Origin: an uncultured Clostridia bacterium
Lineage (GTDB): Bacteria > Bacillota > Clostridia > Lachnospirales > Anaerotignaceae
Length of the DNA stretch: 16,178 bases
Direction of reading: 5' to 3'
Assembly (NCBI GenBank): GCA_937919015.1
Contig: CALFPN010000134.1
Span: 1-16,178 of the forward strand
Shown piece by piece: positions 1-6,233 of this stretch. How positions within the stretch are numbered: the first letter of the stretch is position 1; each line of letters begins with the position of its first letter. Under the pieces are notes generated by a model. The model saw nothing but the letters and a program-made list of their open reading frames with translations, ran no database searches and was not told where the DNA came from. The translations under genes were made by a program, and so were the position numbers.

Positions 1-976
1 CGGCGGCGGTGGTGGCGGGGCCGTAAATGCCGTCGATGGCAACGGCGGGCAGGGCCCCGTTGCTGAAATAGGCAATGACTGCCAGATAATATTGTAAGGA
101 TTGCACGGCGATGCCCGTATCTCCCTCCTGCAGCACTTCGGGGAAGGGGCGGGTCACTTCCTCCAGCGTCAGTCCTTCCGAAGTCAGCTCGTTCAGCCGT
201 TTTACGCCGTTATAGATATATTTCAGCTGATACCATGTGGCCTTCCCCACGATACCGTCGGGGGTCAGGTTGAAGATGCGCTGAAATTCCTGTACAGCGT
301 TTCTGGTGGAGACCCCAAAGACCCCGTTGGGATTGGGGATTCTGGGAATGGCGGGGTAGTTGTTGGCGATGCGGTTCAGCTGCAGCTGAATGGTTTTTAC
401 ATCGTTCCCCGAAGACCCTACCCGCAAAGGTACCCCGGGGTAAGAAGGAATGTTGGCACTGATGGGGGCATTTTCCACAATGCCGATGTTGTCTCCGTAA
501 TAGTATTGCAAAATCTGGTATGGCGTCAGCCCCTGTTCCGCCAGCTCCACGGTGCCCCATTGCAAAAGCCCCGCGCAAAAAGAGGTGGAGCCGTTGCAGT
601 AGGCGGTGAAAAAGGGATCGATCCGCCCCTGTCTGACCACATAATCATTGAAAATATCATCTACGATCTGGCTGATATTTTCGTAGATATCCCGTCCCTT
701 AATGAATTTCTGGTCGAACTGGGTGGTGTTGGTGATATCGAAATCATAGCCCTGAGAACGGTAAAATTCATTATAGACCCGATTCAGGGCATAGCTGATC
801 TGGGCATAGATGTTGGCGCGGATGGCGGCTTCGGGCCATGTGGGATAAATTTCACTGGAAGCCACGTTTTTGATATAGTCGGGAAAAGAAACCGTCACGT
901 TTTCCGCAGGCTGGTCGGGCAGCCCCAGATGTACGGTGATGGTTTCGGGGATGGCGGGCAGCTGCAAAGAGCCCAT
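1..976 (-). CDS. SpoIID-like domain protein with peptidoglycan-binding repeats (C-terminus cut by window edge)
   Basis: The first 325 residues read without a stop to the left edge, so the C-terminus is missing. Residues about 40-170 look like a SpoIID domain: a WPEA stretch (E49) sits where SpoIID carries its catalytic glutamate, and residues 134-161 (CAGLLQWGT, then QILQYYYG) match the C-terminal SpoIID motif normally written GMSQWGA...ILxHYYxG. A first PG_binding_1 repeat covers about 184-253 (GVPLRVGSSG, NGVFG, AVQEFQ, DGIVGKATW). A second begins near 284 (LQEGDTGIAVQSLQ, DGIYGPAT) and runs off the edge. SpoIID is a lytic transglycosylase used in engulfment; a role in spore wall or cortex processing here is inference. 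No signal peptide is visible, unlike classical SpoIID, so it may act in the mother cell. The start ATG has AAAGGAG nine bases upstream. It follows the next gene by 30 bases and is probably co-transcribed. Confidence 0.8.
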   Translation of the reverse strand, partial: MGSLQLPAIPETITVHLGLPDQPAENVTVSFPDYIKNVASSEIYPTWPEAAIRANIYAQISYALNRVYNEFYRSQGYDFDITNTTQFDQKFIKGRDIYENISQIVDDIFNDYVVRQGRIDPFFTAYCNGSTSFCAGLLQWGTVELAEQGLTPYQILQYYYGDNIGIVENAPISANIPSYPGVPLRVGSSGNDVKTIQLQLNRIANNYPAIPRIPNPNGVFGVSTRNAVQEFQRIFNLTPDGIVGKATWYQLKYIYNGVKRLNELTSEGLTLEEVTRPFPEVLQEGDTGIAVQSLQYYLAVIAYFSNGALPAVAIDGIYGPATTAA

Positions 977-1006
977 GGGGATCCACTCCTTTCATTTTCT
1001 GAGAAA

Positions 1007-1474
1007 TTATAAATCCGGTTCCTTGTCTTCGATTTCTTCCACTTCATTCCGCCGCTGTCCGCCGATATCCGTCGTCAGGTTTACGGGCTGAATGGTGGTG
1101 ATGCCATCAAAGACAGGCAGATCGCGGATCTCCGTTGTCACATAATTGGGCGCGGAGATTTCTGCCTGATAGGCGGCATAAACGACCCCGCCGTTGGGGG
1201 CCTGGGAAAGGGCGCGGCTGGGGGCGGGCAGGGAAATAGGCTCTGTTTTCCCGCTTTCGTCTGTCACAATGGTGATGGAGAGACCCAGACGGTCGCCCAG
1301 TGCTTTGGAAATGGTGATGGTGGCCCCGGCCACGGGAAAGGCCCCCTGTCCCCCTGTTACCTGAAACAGGAGGGTGCCGAAGGCGGGATTTTGTGTCAGA
1401 AAGGTGCGGACGGGGTCGGCGGCGGTGCTTTCCGCCGCATGCAGCGGGGTGTTTTTCTGAAAATAGGGATACAT
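1007..1474 (-). CDS. Carboxypeptidase-regulatory-like beta-sandwich protein, sporulation-associated
   Basis: A 155-aa protein. Its centre (GTLLFQVTGGQGAFPVAGAT, then a T-DESGK turn, LPAPSRA, an alternating Y-x-A-E-I strand, and a closing FDGITTIQPVNL) has the pattern of a carboxypeptidase-regulatory or transthyretin-like beta-sandwich: P-V-x-G-A, a T-D-x-x-G turn, then strands. The tail is acidic and has no membrane anchor. I recall genes of this shape beside clostridial SpoIID/peptidoglycan-binding or cortex-lytic genes, which agrees with the downstream gene. The start is the ATG at 1474 because GGAAAGGAG lies seven bases upstream. A TTG six codons further up would put that ribosome-binding site inside the gene. 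The function is not known; it may be a structural or adaptor protein of the forespore or mother-cell wall machinery. Confidence 0.68.
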   Translation of the reverse strand: MYPYFQKNTPLHAAESTAADPVRTFLTQNPAFGTLLFQVTGGQGAFPVAGATITISKALGDRLGLSITIVTDESGKTEPISLPAPSRALSQAPNGGVVYAAYQAEISAPNYVTTEIRDLPVFDGITTIQPVNLTTDIGGQRRNEVEEIEDKEPDL

Positions 1475-1515
1475 GGGAAAGCTCCTTTCCAAAAAGGCTT
1501 CTGGTCTTTTTTAAC

Positions 1516-1524
1516 TATACTATG
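1516..1524 (-). promoter_or_regulatory. Possible sporulation-sigma -10 element
   Basis: On the minus strand the bases read CATAGTATA, which fits the sigma-K type -10 (CATANNNTA) and partly sigma-E (CATACANT). It lies about 40 bases upstream of the start at 1474. I do not find a convincing matching -35, and no good sigma-A -35 either, so this is only a suggestion that fits the sporulation character of the two genes downstream. Confidence 0.25.
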
Positions 1525-1598
1525 TGTAGGGCAAGGACACCTTTCTGCCCGATTTTTCGTGGATTATCCCGTTTTTTCGGGCATTTTTGCAGAAAGGC

Positions 1599-1627
1599 TT
1601 GACTTTGTCTGTCCGGTATGGTATGAA
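1599..1627 (+). promoter_or_regulatory. Sigma-A promoter of the lysine-riboswitch transporter
   Basis: TTGACT (1599-1604), a 17-base spacer and TATGAA (1622-1627). The expected transcript start, near 1634, is just before the riboswitch aptamer. Confidence 0.75.
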
Positions 1628-1649
1628 TGAATGGGTATCTGACAAAAGT

Positions 1650-1820
1650 CAGACAAAGATAGAGGTGCGATGCTGATGAGTAGTCCTTCAAAAAAGCCAT
1701 GGGCGGCGGAAGGGGAAAGGCAGCCTTGCCGAAGCTGTATTTTCTGCCCGTTTTGGAAAATATGGCTGGGACATTGCAAAAGATGTAATGTACTGTCACT
1801 TATGTGGAGCGCTATCGGAA
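1650..1820 (+). promoter_or_regulatory. Lysine riboswitch (L-box) aptamer
   Basis: The conserved L-box blocks appear in order and spacing: AGATAGAGGTGCG at 1657-1669, GGGGAAAGGCAGCC followed by GCCGAAGC around 1712-1735, GCTGGGACATTGCA then GTACTGTCAC around 1765-1799, and GTGGAGCGCTATC at 1804-1816. P1 is GATAG (1658-1662) pairing with CTATC (1812-1816). The family binds L-lysine and usually switches lysine biosynthesis or uptake genes off. The next gene is a transporter, so lysine-repressed uptake is the natural reading. Confidence 0.93.
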
Positions 1821-1878
1821 ACATGTAACACTTTGATGGGTTATACTGCCGTGCGCTTGCGCACGGCTTTCGTTTTTT
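1807..1878 (+). terminator. Riboswitch expression platform: intrinsic terminator with visible antiterminator
   Basis: The terminator stem is GCCGTGCG (1848-1855) with CGCACGGC (1860-1867), a CTTG loop, then a U-rich tail to 1878. The alternative fold is also visible: GAGCGC (1807-1812) can pair with GCGCTT (1853-1858), and CGG (1816-1818) with CCG (1849-1851). That antiterminator uses C1812 and C1816, the end bases of the P1 3' strand, and breaks the terminator 5' arm. Lysine-stabilised P1 should therefore allow termination. The pairing is seen in the sequence; the OFF-switch logic is inferred from the family. Confidence 0.85.
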
Positions 1879-1943
1879 AAGCGAAGCGCAATCATCTTAT
1901 TTTTATTCTATTTTTTTAAAAGATTTCTGAAAGGAGAAAGGTT

Positions 1944-3599
1944 ATGAACAAAAAAACTAACCTGAGAAGCAAATGGCTGGGCATTTTCTTCGTAGTTACT
2001 CTGGTAGCTCTGGCAATGTCCACAACGGTATTCGGCGGCGAAGCCGAAGCGGAATATGTAAGCAATATGTATGCAACAGCATGGTCTCTGGTGCCTCCTC
2101 TGGTAGCGATCATTCTGGCACTGATTACAAAGGAAGTGTATTCCTCCCTGTTTATCGGTATCGTGGTAGGCGGTCTGTTCTATGCGAACTTTGACCCCAA
2201 ACTGGCATACCTGACCATTTTCACAAACAGCACAGACGGCGGCATGCTGGCAAAACTGTCTGACAGCTGGAACGTAGGTATCCTGATCTTCCTGGTAATT
2301 CTGGGTATCATCGTTGCCCTGATGAACAAAGCAGGCGGTTCCGCTGCATACGGCAGATGGGCTGCAACCACATTCAAAACAAGAAGAAGCGCGATGCTGG
2401 GTACATCCCTCTTGGGCTGCCTGATCTTCGTAGATGACTATTTCAACTGTCTGACTGTAGGTTCCGTTATGCGTCCTGTCACAGACACACATAAAGTTTC
2501 CAGAGCAAAACTGGCGTACCTGATCGATGCAACAGCTGCTCCCGTATGTATCATCGCGCCCATCTCTTCCTGGGCTGCTGCCGTAGCCGGCGTTGTAGAT
2601 GGTGTAAACGGCTTAGACCTGTTCATCAGAGCAATCCCTTATAATTTCTATGCTCTCCTGACAATCCTGACTATGCTGTGTCTGACTATGACAAACACAG
2701 ATTTCGGCCCTATGCTGGAACATGAAAGAAATGCACAGCTGAACGGCGACCTGTACACAACAGAATCCAGACCTTATGCTGGTGCTGATGCAGCACAGGC
2801 TCCCGTTGGTAACGGCAAAGTAATCGACCTGATCCTGCCCGTAGTGGTTCTGATCATCTCCTGCGTAATCGGCATGATCTACACAGGCGGTTTCTTCGAT
2901 GGCGAAACATTCATCGACGCATTCGCAAACTGCGATGCTTCCGTTGGTCTGCTACTGGGCTCTGCTGCAGCACTGCTGATCACATTCCTGCTGTACATCC
3001 CTCGTAAGGTTCTGACATTCCGTCAGTTCATGGATTGCCTGCCCGAAGGTTTCAAGGCAATGGTTCCCGCCATTATGATCCTGACATTTGCTTGGACACT
3101 GTCCGGCGTGACAGGTCTGTTGGGTGCGGATGTATTCGTAGCCGGTATTCTGGAAAACAGCACAGGCGTACTGGCGAACCTGCTGCCCGTGATCGTATTC
3201 TGCATTGCGGTATTTCTGGCCTTCGCAACAGGTACATCCTGGGGCACCTTCGGTATCCTGCTGCCTATCGTAGTGCCTATTCTGGACCCTACAAGCGAAC
3301 TGTTGACAATCACAGTAGCGGCAACACTGGCCGGTGCGGTTTGCGGTGACCACTGCTCCCCTATTTCCGATACAACCATTATGGCATCCACAGGTGCCCA
3401 GTGTGACCATGTAAACCACGTTTCCACACAGCTGCCTTACGCGCTGACAGTTGCAGCAGTTTCCGCAGTAAACTATGTGATCGCCGGTTTCGTGCAGAAC
3501 TGGGTGATCAACCTGCCTATCGCGCTGATCTCCATGATCGTTGTTGTTATGGTGATCCGCAAAATGTACGGCAACAAAGAACTGCCCGTAGAAAAATAA
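1944..3599 (+). CDS. NhaC-family Na+/H+ antiporter-type transporter, probable lysine permease (LysW-type)
   Basis: A 551-residue membrane protein with many hydrophobic segments, typical of the NhaC superfamily. Family-like motifs are FVDDYFNCLTVGSVMRPVTD at 161-180 in the first half and HCSPISDTT from 470 in the second half. The N-terminus (WLGIFFVVTLVALAMSTTVF, then an acidic EAEAE stretch) looks like a signal peptide or an extra first helix ahead of the usual core. The ATG has AAGGAGAAAG upstream. A lysine riboswitch precedes it. Rodionov and colleagues assigned NhaC-type genes under L-boxes (lysW) as lysine transporters, so cation-coupled lysine uptake is the likely role, though the substrate cannot be read from the protein. 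Codons are strongly biased (GAA, AAA, CTG, ACA), suggesting high expression. It ends in its own terminator. Confidence 0.87.
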   Translation: MNKKTNLRSKWLGIFFVVTLVALAMSTTVFGGEAEAEYVSNMYATAWSLVPPLVAIILALITKEVYSSLFIGIVVGGLFYANFDPKLAYLTIFTNSTDGGMLAKLSDSWNVGILIFLVILGIIVALMNKAGGSAAYGRWAATTFKTRRSAMLGTSLLGCLIFVDDYFNCLTVGSVMRPVTDTHKVSRAKLAYLIDATAAPVCIIAPISSWAAAVAGVVDGVNGLDLFIRAIPYNFYALLTILTMLCLTMTNTDFGPMLEHERNAQLNGDLYTTESRPYAGADAAQAPVGNGKVIDLILPVVVLIISCVIGMIYTGGFFDGETFIDAFANCDASVGLLLGSAAALLITFLLYIPRKVLTFRQFMDCLPEGFKAMVPAIMILTFAWTLSGVTGLLGADVFVAGILENSTGVLANLLPVIVFCIAVFLAFATGTSWGTFGILLPIVVPILDPTSELLTITVAATLAGAVCGDHCSPISDTTIMASTGAQCDHVNHVSTQLPYALTVAAVSAVNYVIAGFVQNWVINLPIALISMIVVVMVIRKMYGNKELPVEK

Positions 3600-3607
3600 A
3601 GACAAAC

Positions 3608-3640
3608 AAAAAAGCCCGTTCCGAAAGGAACGGGTTTTTG
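3608..3640. terminator. Bidirectional intrinsic terminator
   Basis: The stem is CCCGTTCC (3615-3622) with GGAACGGG (3627-3634) and a GAAA loop, flanked by six A on the left and five T on the right. It can stop the transporter on the plus strand and the ribbon-helix-helix gene on the minus strand. Confidence 0.92.
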
Positions 3641-3652
3641 TATTTTTGTCGT

Positions 3653-3856
3653 TTATTTTCTTCTTCCCGGTTTTACGTTGGAATCAGCACGGATATCCTC
3701 ATCTATACTGCCATGCTCTGCTTCAAATTCTTTGATGCTCTTTCGTATCAAAACTAAAATATGGCTGTTAGTAGAACGCCCTTCATAGTCTGCTACAAAT
3801 CCAATTTTTTCAAGCATTTCTTCTTCAATGCGGATAGAAAAACTTTTAACTGCCAT
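3653..3856 (-). CDS. Small ribbon-helix-helix (Arc/CopG-like) DNA-binding protein
   Basis: A 67-aa protein with a ribbon-helix-helix layout: strand KSFSIRIEEEM at 4-14, helix 1 LEKIGFVADYEGRS, the turn TNSH, helix 2 ILVLIRKSIKEFEAEHG, then a polar basic tail ending PGRRK. Such proteins bind DNA as dimers through the N-terminal strand and are common as autorepressors, antitoxins and plasmid-type regulators. ATG 3856 is preferred because GAGGTGAG lies just upstream. A GTG at 3865 would put that site almost on the start. The gene diverges from the SLOG-family gene, and a perfect palindrome lies between them, so it is the obvious candidate to bind there. That link is inference. No toxin gene is adjacent on the same strand. 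Confidence 0.72.
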   Translation of the reverse strand: MAVKSFSIRIEEEMLEKIGFVADYEGRSTNSHILVLIRKSIKEFEAEHGSIDEDIRADSNVKPGRRK

Positions 3857-3881
3857 AAAACTCACCTCACAATAGATACAT

Positions 3882-3890
3882 TGTGTGTTT
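3882..3890 (+). promoter_or_regulatory. Possible second half-site of the RHH operator
   Basis: GTGTGTTT (3883-3890) matches 6 of 8 bases of the palindrome right arm GTGCGTTC, with C/T changes only. Its centre is about 52 bases, near five helical turns, from the full palindrome. The match is weak and could be chance. Confidence 0.25.
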
Positions 3891-3907
3891 ATTTTATGTT
3901 TACTATG

Positions 3908-3916
3908 TGATATAAT
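3908..3916 (+). promoter_or_regulatory. Extended -10 promoter upstream of the SLOG gene
   Basis: TGATATAAT is a full extended -10 (TGN-TATAAT). The -35 region (TTTATT at 3888-3893) is weak. Transcription would start just before the palindrome at 3926. Confidence 0.55.
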
Positions 3917-3919
3917 GTT

Positions 3920-3948
3920 TTTAACGAACGCACTGTGCGTTCTATAAT
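3920..3948 (+). promoter_or_regulatory. Second promoter with a 17-bp palindromic operator as its spacer
   Basis: GAACGCAC-T-GTGCGTTC (3926-3942) is a perfect inverted repeat of two 8-base arms around one base. It is followed at once by TATAAT (3943-3948) and preceded by TTTAAC (3920-3925), so the palindrome occupies exactly a 17-base promoter spacer. The -35 matches consensus at only three positions. The layout suggests an operator controlling the SLOG gene; the binding protein is most likely the divergent ribbon-helix-helix protein. Confidence 0.6.
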
Positions 3949-3970
3949 TTCTTGAAAGCGAGGGAGATTT

Positions 3971-4312
3971 ATGAAAGTAGCAGTCATTGGCTCCAGAGGG
4001 TTGTCTATACCGAATTTAGAGGCGTATCTGCCCGAAGATACGACGGAAATCATATCCGGCGGCGTGCGGGGCGTGGATACCTCCGCAAGGAACTATGCCA
4101 TCTCCCATGGAATCAAGCTGACGGAATTTTTGCCTGATTATGAAACATACGGGCGGTCTGCCCCCTTGAAACGAAATATCACCATCATTGAAAATGCCGA
4201 TTTGGTGATGGCGTTTTGGGACGGAAAATCCAGCGGAACGAAATTTGTCATCGACAACTGTAGCCGACGGCAAATTCCCCTTGTGATACATCACATGGCA
4301 TCTTTTGAGTGA
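3971..4312 (+). CDS. SLOG-family (YspA/DprA-like Rossmann) putative nucleotide-binding protein
   Basis: A 113-aa protein forming a compact Rossmann-like domain of the SLOG (SMF/DprA-LOG) superfamily. Motifs in order are GSRG at 7-10 after a hydrophobic strand, SGGVRGVD at 29-36, YGRSAPLKRN at 60-69, and AD-V-AFWDG-SSGT at 76-90. SLOG domains bind nucleotides or nucleotide-derived ligands, and small stand-alone versions are proposed to act as sensors or effectors in stress and conflict systems; the ligand here is unknown. ATG 3971 has GAGGGAG upstream. It diverges from the ribbon-helix-helix gene, has two candidate promoters around a palindromic operator, and ends at a strong terminator, so it is a tightly controlled single-gene unit. 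Confidence 0.76.
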   Translation: MKVAVIGSRGLSIPNLEAYLPEDTTEIISGGVRGVDTSARNYAISHGIKLTEFLPDYETYGRSAPLKRNITIIENADLVMAFWDGKSSGTKFVIDNCSRRQIPLVIHHMASFE

Positions 4313-4320
4313 AGTGCAAT

Positions 4321-4359
4321 AAAAATGGCTTGTCCCCTTTGGGACAAGCCGATTTTTTT
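4321..4359. terminator. Bidirectional intrinsic terminator
   Basis: The stem is GGCTTGTCCC (4327-4336) with GGGACAAGCC (4341-4350) and a CTTT loop. T7 follows on the plus side and A5 precedes on the left, so it can serve both the SLOG gene and the convergent transporter gene. Confidence 0.92.
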
Positions 4360-4363
4360 GTTG

Positions 4364-5539
4364 TTAATCCAAGAAGGGCAGGTCGGGCAGATGGCCGATG
4401 GGCACTTCGGGCAGGGAAGGCAGGAACAAATGCACCGCCAAAAGGATGACGGCGAAAAGGATGTTCATGGCTGTAAAATGCAGTAGATATTTCCCCTTTT
4501 TTGCGCCTTTTGCTACAGCATAATATTTGTAGGAGATCAGGCTGGCCATGGAAGCGATCAGCGTGCCTAAGCCCCCGATATTTACCCCTGCAATGAGCAG
4601 ATCATATCTGTCTGTGAATTCGGAAAGAAGCACCGCCGCAGGTACATTGCTGATAAATTGGCTGGCCAGAAAGGATACAATGACTTCTCTGCCCCAAAGC
4701 AGGTTCTGTAAAGTGTCGCGAATCATGGGGATACGCCCCAGATTGCCGATGAGGACGAAGAAGCATACAAAGGTCAGGAGCAGATTATAGTCCAACCCTT
4801 TCAGGATGCCTTTCTGGAAGAAAAGGAACCATACCAGAATGATCACAAAAACAGCCTGATAGGGGGCAATGCGGAATACCGCCAGAAGGCAGAACAGGAA
4901 CAGTATGCCCAAGGCCGTCAGAAGGGCCTTGTCCTTTGCAGACCAGTCTTTCTTTGGTTCCTGTTTTTCTGTTTCCAGAGGCGTTCTGCCCTGAAAATAG
5001 CAGAACACATATAGGAAAAAGTAGGATACCCCCACATAGGGCACAGTGACGGAGAAAAATTCCCCCATTTCCATGCCGGAGATAGTATACAGGAATAGAT
5101 TCTGAGGATTGCCTACAGGGGTCAGCATACTGCCAAGGTTTGCGGCAATGGTCTGCATAACGATGAAGGGGATCATCTTTTCCCTTAAATTTGCTCTTTC
5201 CAGCAGCATGATGGTGAAGGGGACGAAGGTGATGAGGGCCACGTCGTTGGTGACGAACATAGCGGAAAAGAAGCACAGCATGACCAGCGTGGTGGCCAGC
5301 TGACGCATGCGCCTTGCCCTTGCCAGCAGCAGGTTCGCCATGCGGTCGAATACCCCTAACTGCTGGAAGCCTCCCATGACTGCCATCAGGCAGAACAGCA
5401 GCACCAGTACGCGAATGTCACAATATTCCATATATTTTGCATCGGGCGGAATGAGAAAGGCCGAACCGAAGGCCAGAATCCCCGCAATGCAGAGGATGGT
5501 TTCTTTCTTAAAGAAAGCAATGAGTTTTTCCTTGTTCAT
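4364..5539 (-). CDS. ArsB/NhaD/SLC13-type (ion transporter superfamily) anion permease
   Basis: A 391-aa integral membrane protein of about ten helices. It has the two-fold repeat of the ion transporter superfamily: FVTNDVALITFVPFT at about 95-109 and NLGSMLTPVGNPQNLFL at about 134-150 in the first half, and SQFISNVPAAVLLS followed by a GGLGTLIASMASLI stretch in the second half. TND and TPVGNPQN are the substrate and cation hairpin motifs of ArsB, NhaD and SLC13 relatives. The substrate (arsenite, dicarboxylate, citrate or Na+/H+) cannot be fixed from sequence, and no arsenic gene is nearby. The start is ATG 5539 because AAAGGA lies seven bases upstream; upstream in-frame starts are too close to that site. 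It diverges from the XRE-cupin gene, which may regulate it. Confidence 0.8.
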   Translation of the reverse strand: MNKEKLIAFFKKETILCIAGILAFGSAFLIPPDAKYMEYCDIRVLVLLFCLMAVMGGFQQLGVFDRMANLLLARARRMRQLATTLVMLCFFSAMFVTNDVALITFVPFTIMLLERANLREKMIPFIVMQTIAANLGSMLTPVGNPQNLFLYTISGMEMGEFFSVTVPYVGVSYFFLYVFCYFQGRTPLETEKQEPKKDWSAKDKALLTALGILFLFCLLAVFRIAPYQAVFVIILVWFLFFQKGILKGLDYNLLLTFVCFFVLIGNLGRIPMIRDTLQNLLWGREVIVSFLASQFISNVPAAVLLSEFTDRYDLLIAGVNIGGLGTLIASMASLISYKYYAVAKGAKKGKYLLHFTAMNILFAVILLAVHLFLPSLPEVPIGHLPDLPFLD

Positions 5540-5583
5540 AAGCATTTCCTTTGTTTTTCTGCAAGTTTTTGTCAACGCTGTTC

Positions 5584-5612
5584 ATTATACGACCGCAGAA
5601 TCAGAGTTTCAA
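5584..5612 (-). promoter_or_regulatory. Sigma-A promoter of the anion permease
   Basis: On the minus strand TTGAAA (5612-5607), a 17-base spacer and a perfect TATAAT (5589-5584), about 45 bases ahead of the start codon. Confidence 0.78.
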
Positions 5613-5638
5613 GAAGGATTTCGTGATTTTTTCTTGAA
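5608..5638. repeat. Inverted repeat between the divergent promoters, candidate operator
   Basis: TTCAAGAA (5608-5615) and TTCTTGAA (5631-5638) are perfect 8-base inverted arms 15 bases apart. One arm overlaps the -35 of the minus-strand permease promoter; the other lies just upstream of the -10 of the plus-strand XRE-cupin promoter. A dimeric regulator here could affect both genes. Confidence 0.5.
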
Positions 5639-5641
5639 TTA

Positions 5642-5650
5642 TGGTATAAT
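5642..5650 (+). promoter_or_regulatory. Extended -10 promoter of the XRE-cupin/nfo/ogt/deoD run
   Basis: TGGTATAAT is an extended -10 with a perfect TATAAT hexamer (5645-5650). No strong -35 lies 17 bases upstream, as is common for extended -10 promoters. The start codon is 27 bases downstream. Confidence 0.65.
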
Positions 5651-5676
5651 GATGGCAGAAGAAAGGAGGGATCTCC

Positions 5677-6222
5677 ATGCAATTAAATGAAATCATTGCC
5701 ATGAATTTAAAACGCCTGCGGGCAGAGCGAAACTTAAGTCTGGGGAAATTGTCGGAACTTTCCGGCGTCAGCAAGGTAATGCTGAGCCAGATCGAAAAGG
5801 GCGAATCCAGCCCCACCATCAATACCCTCTGGAAGATCGCCGCCGGTCTGCAGGTTTCCTATACAAAACTGATCGATGAACAGATCGAGGCACCTTTGCT
5901 GATCCGCAAGGAGGAAAGTGCCTTGGTAAAGCATGAAGGCTATCGTGTGTATCATTACAGCACCGCCAATCCTGCCAGAGATTTTGAATTTTTTAATAGT
6001 GAGCTGGATGTAAATGGTGCATTTACTTCCGAGGGTCATGGACATAATACCCATGAGTATGTGTTGGTGACAAAGGGGGAAATGGTTCTCATCTACTGCG
6101 GAGAGGAATATGTGCTGCAGGAAGGAGATTTCATCCACTTTGACTGCACCCAGCCCCATACCTACCTGAATCGGGGCAAAATCATGACGGAATTTACCAA
6201 CATCGTTTATTATATCGGCTAA
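5677..6222 (+). CDS. XRE-family transcriptional regulator with C-terminal cupin sensor
   Basis: A 181-aa protein. Residues about 8-66 form an XRE/Cro-type helix-turn-helix (NLKRLRAERNLSLGKLSELSG, SKVMLSQIEKGESSPTINTLWKIA). Residues about 110-170 form a cupin barrel with a full metal motif: H121, H123 and E127 in an HxHx3E arrangement, and H161 in the second motif. Many XRE-cupin regulators lack some of these residues, so a metal or small ligand is likely bound; the effector is unknown. The start has AAAGGAGGG eight bases upstream. It lies 11 bases before nfo and diverges from an anion permease, with an inverted repeat in the shared promoter region. It probably regulates itself and one or both neighbours. 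Confidence 0.85.
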   Translation: MQLNEIIAMNLKRLRAERNLSLGKLSELSGVSKVMLSQIEKGESSPTINTLWKIAAGLQVSYTKLIDEQIEAPLLIRKEESALVKHEGYRVYHYSTANPARDFEFFNSELDVNGAFTSEGHGHNTHEYVLVTKGEMVLIYCGEEYVLQEGDFIHFDCTQPHTYLNRGKIMTEFTNIVYYIG

Positions 6223-6233
6223 GGAGGAACAAT

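Noticed and set aside
101..1012. Long plus-strand open frame opposite the first gene
   Set aside because: It is antisense to a minus-strand gene with clear SpoIID and peptidoglycan-binding motifs and a good ribosome-binding site; its own protein shows no domain.
1547..1589. GC arms TGCCCGA/TCGGGCA followed by T5, terminator-like on the plus strand
   Set aside because: No plus-strand gene lies upstream of it in the window and the loop is long; it may be chance in a T-rich spacer.
1515..1824. Minus-strand open frames across the lysine riboswitch region
   Set aside because: They lie on the complement of the promoter, aptamer and terminator, have no ribosome-binding site, and their proteins look random.
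2952..3605. Minus-strand frame of about 217 codons inside the transporter gene
   Set aside because: The protein is rich in Cys, His and Gln, typical of a shadow of a biased plus-strand membrane gene.
3653..4312. Classical toxin-antitoxin operon
   Set aside because: The antitoxin-like RHH gene and the SLOG gene are divergent, not co-transcribed, and the SLOG protein is not a known toxin fold of such operons.
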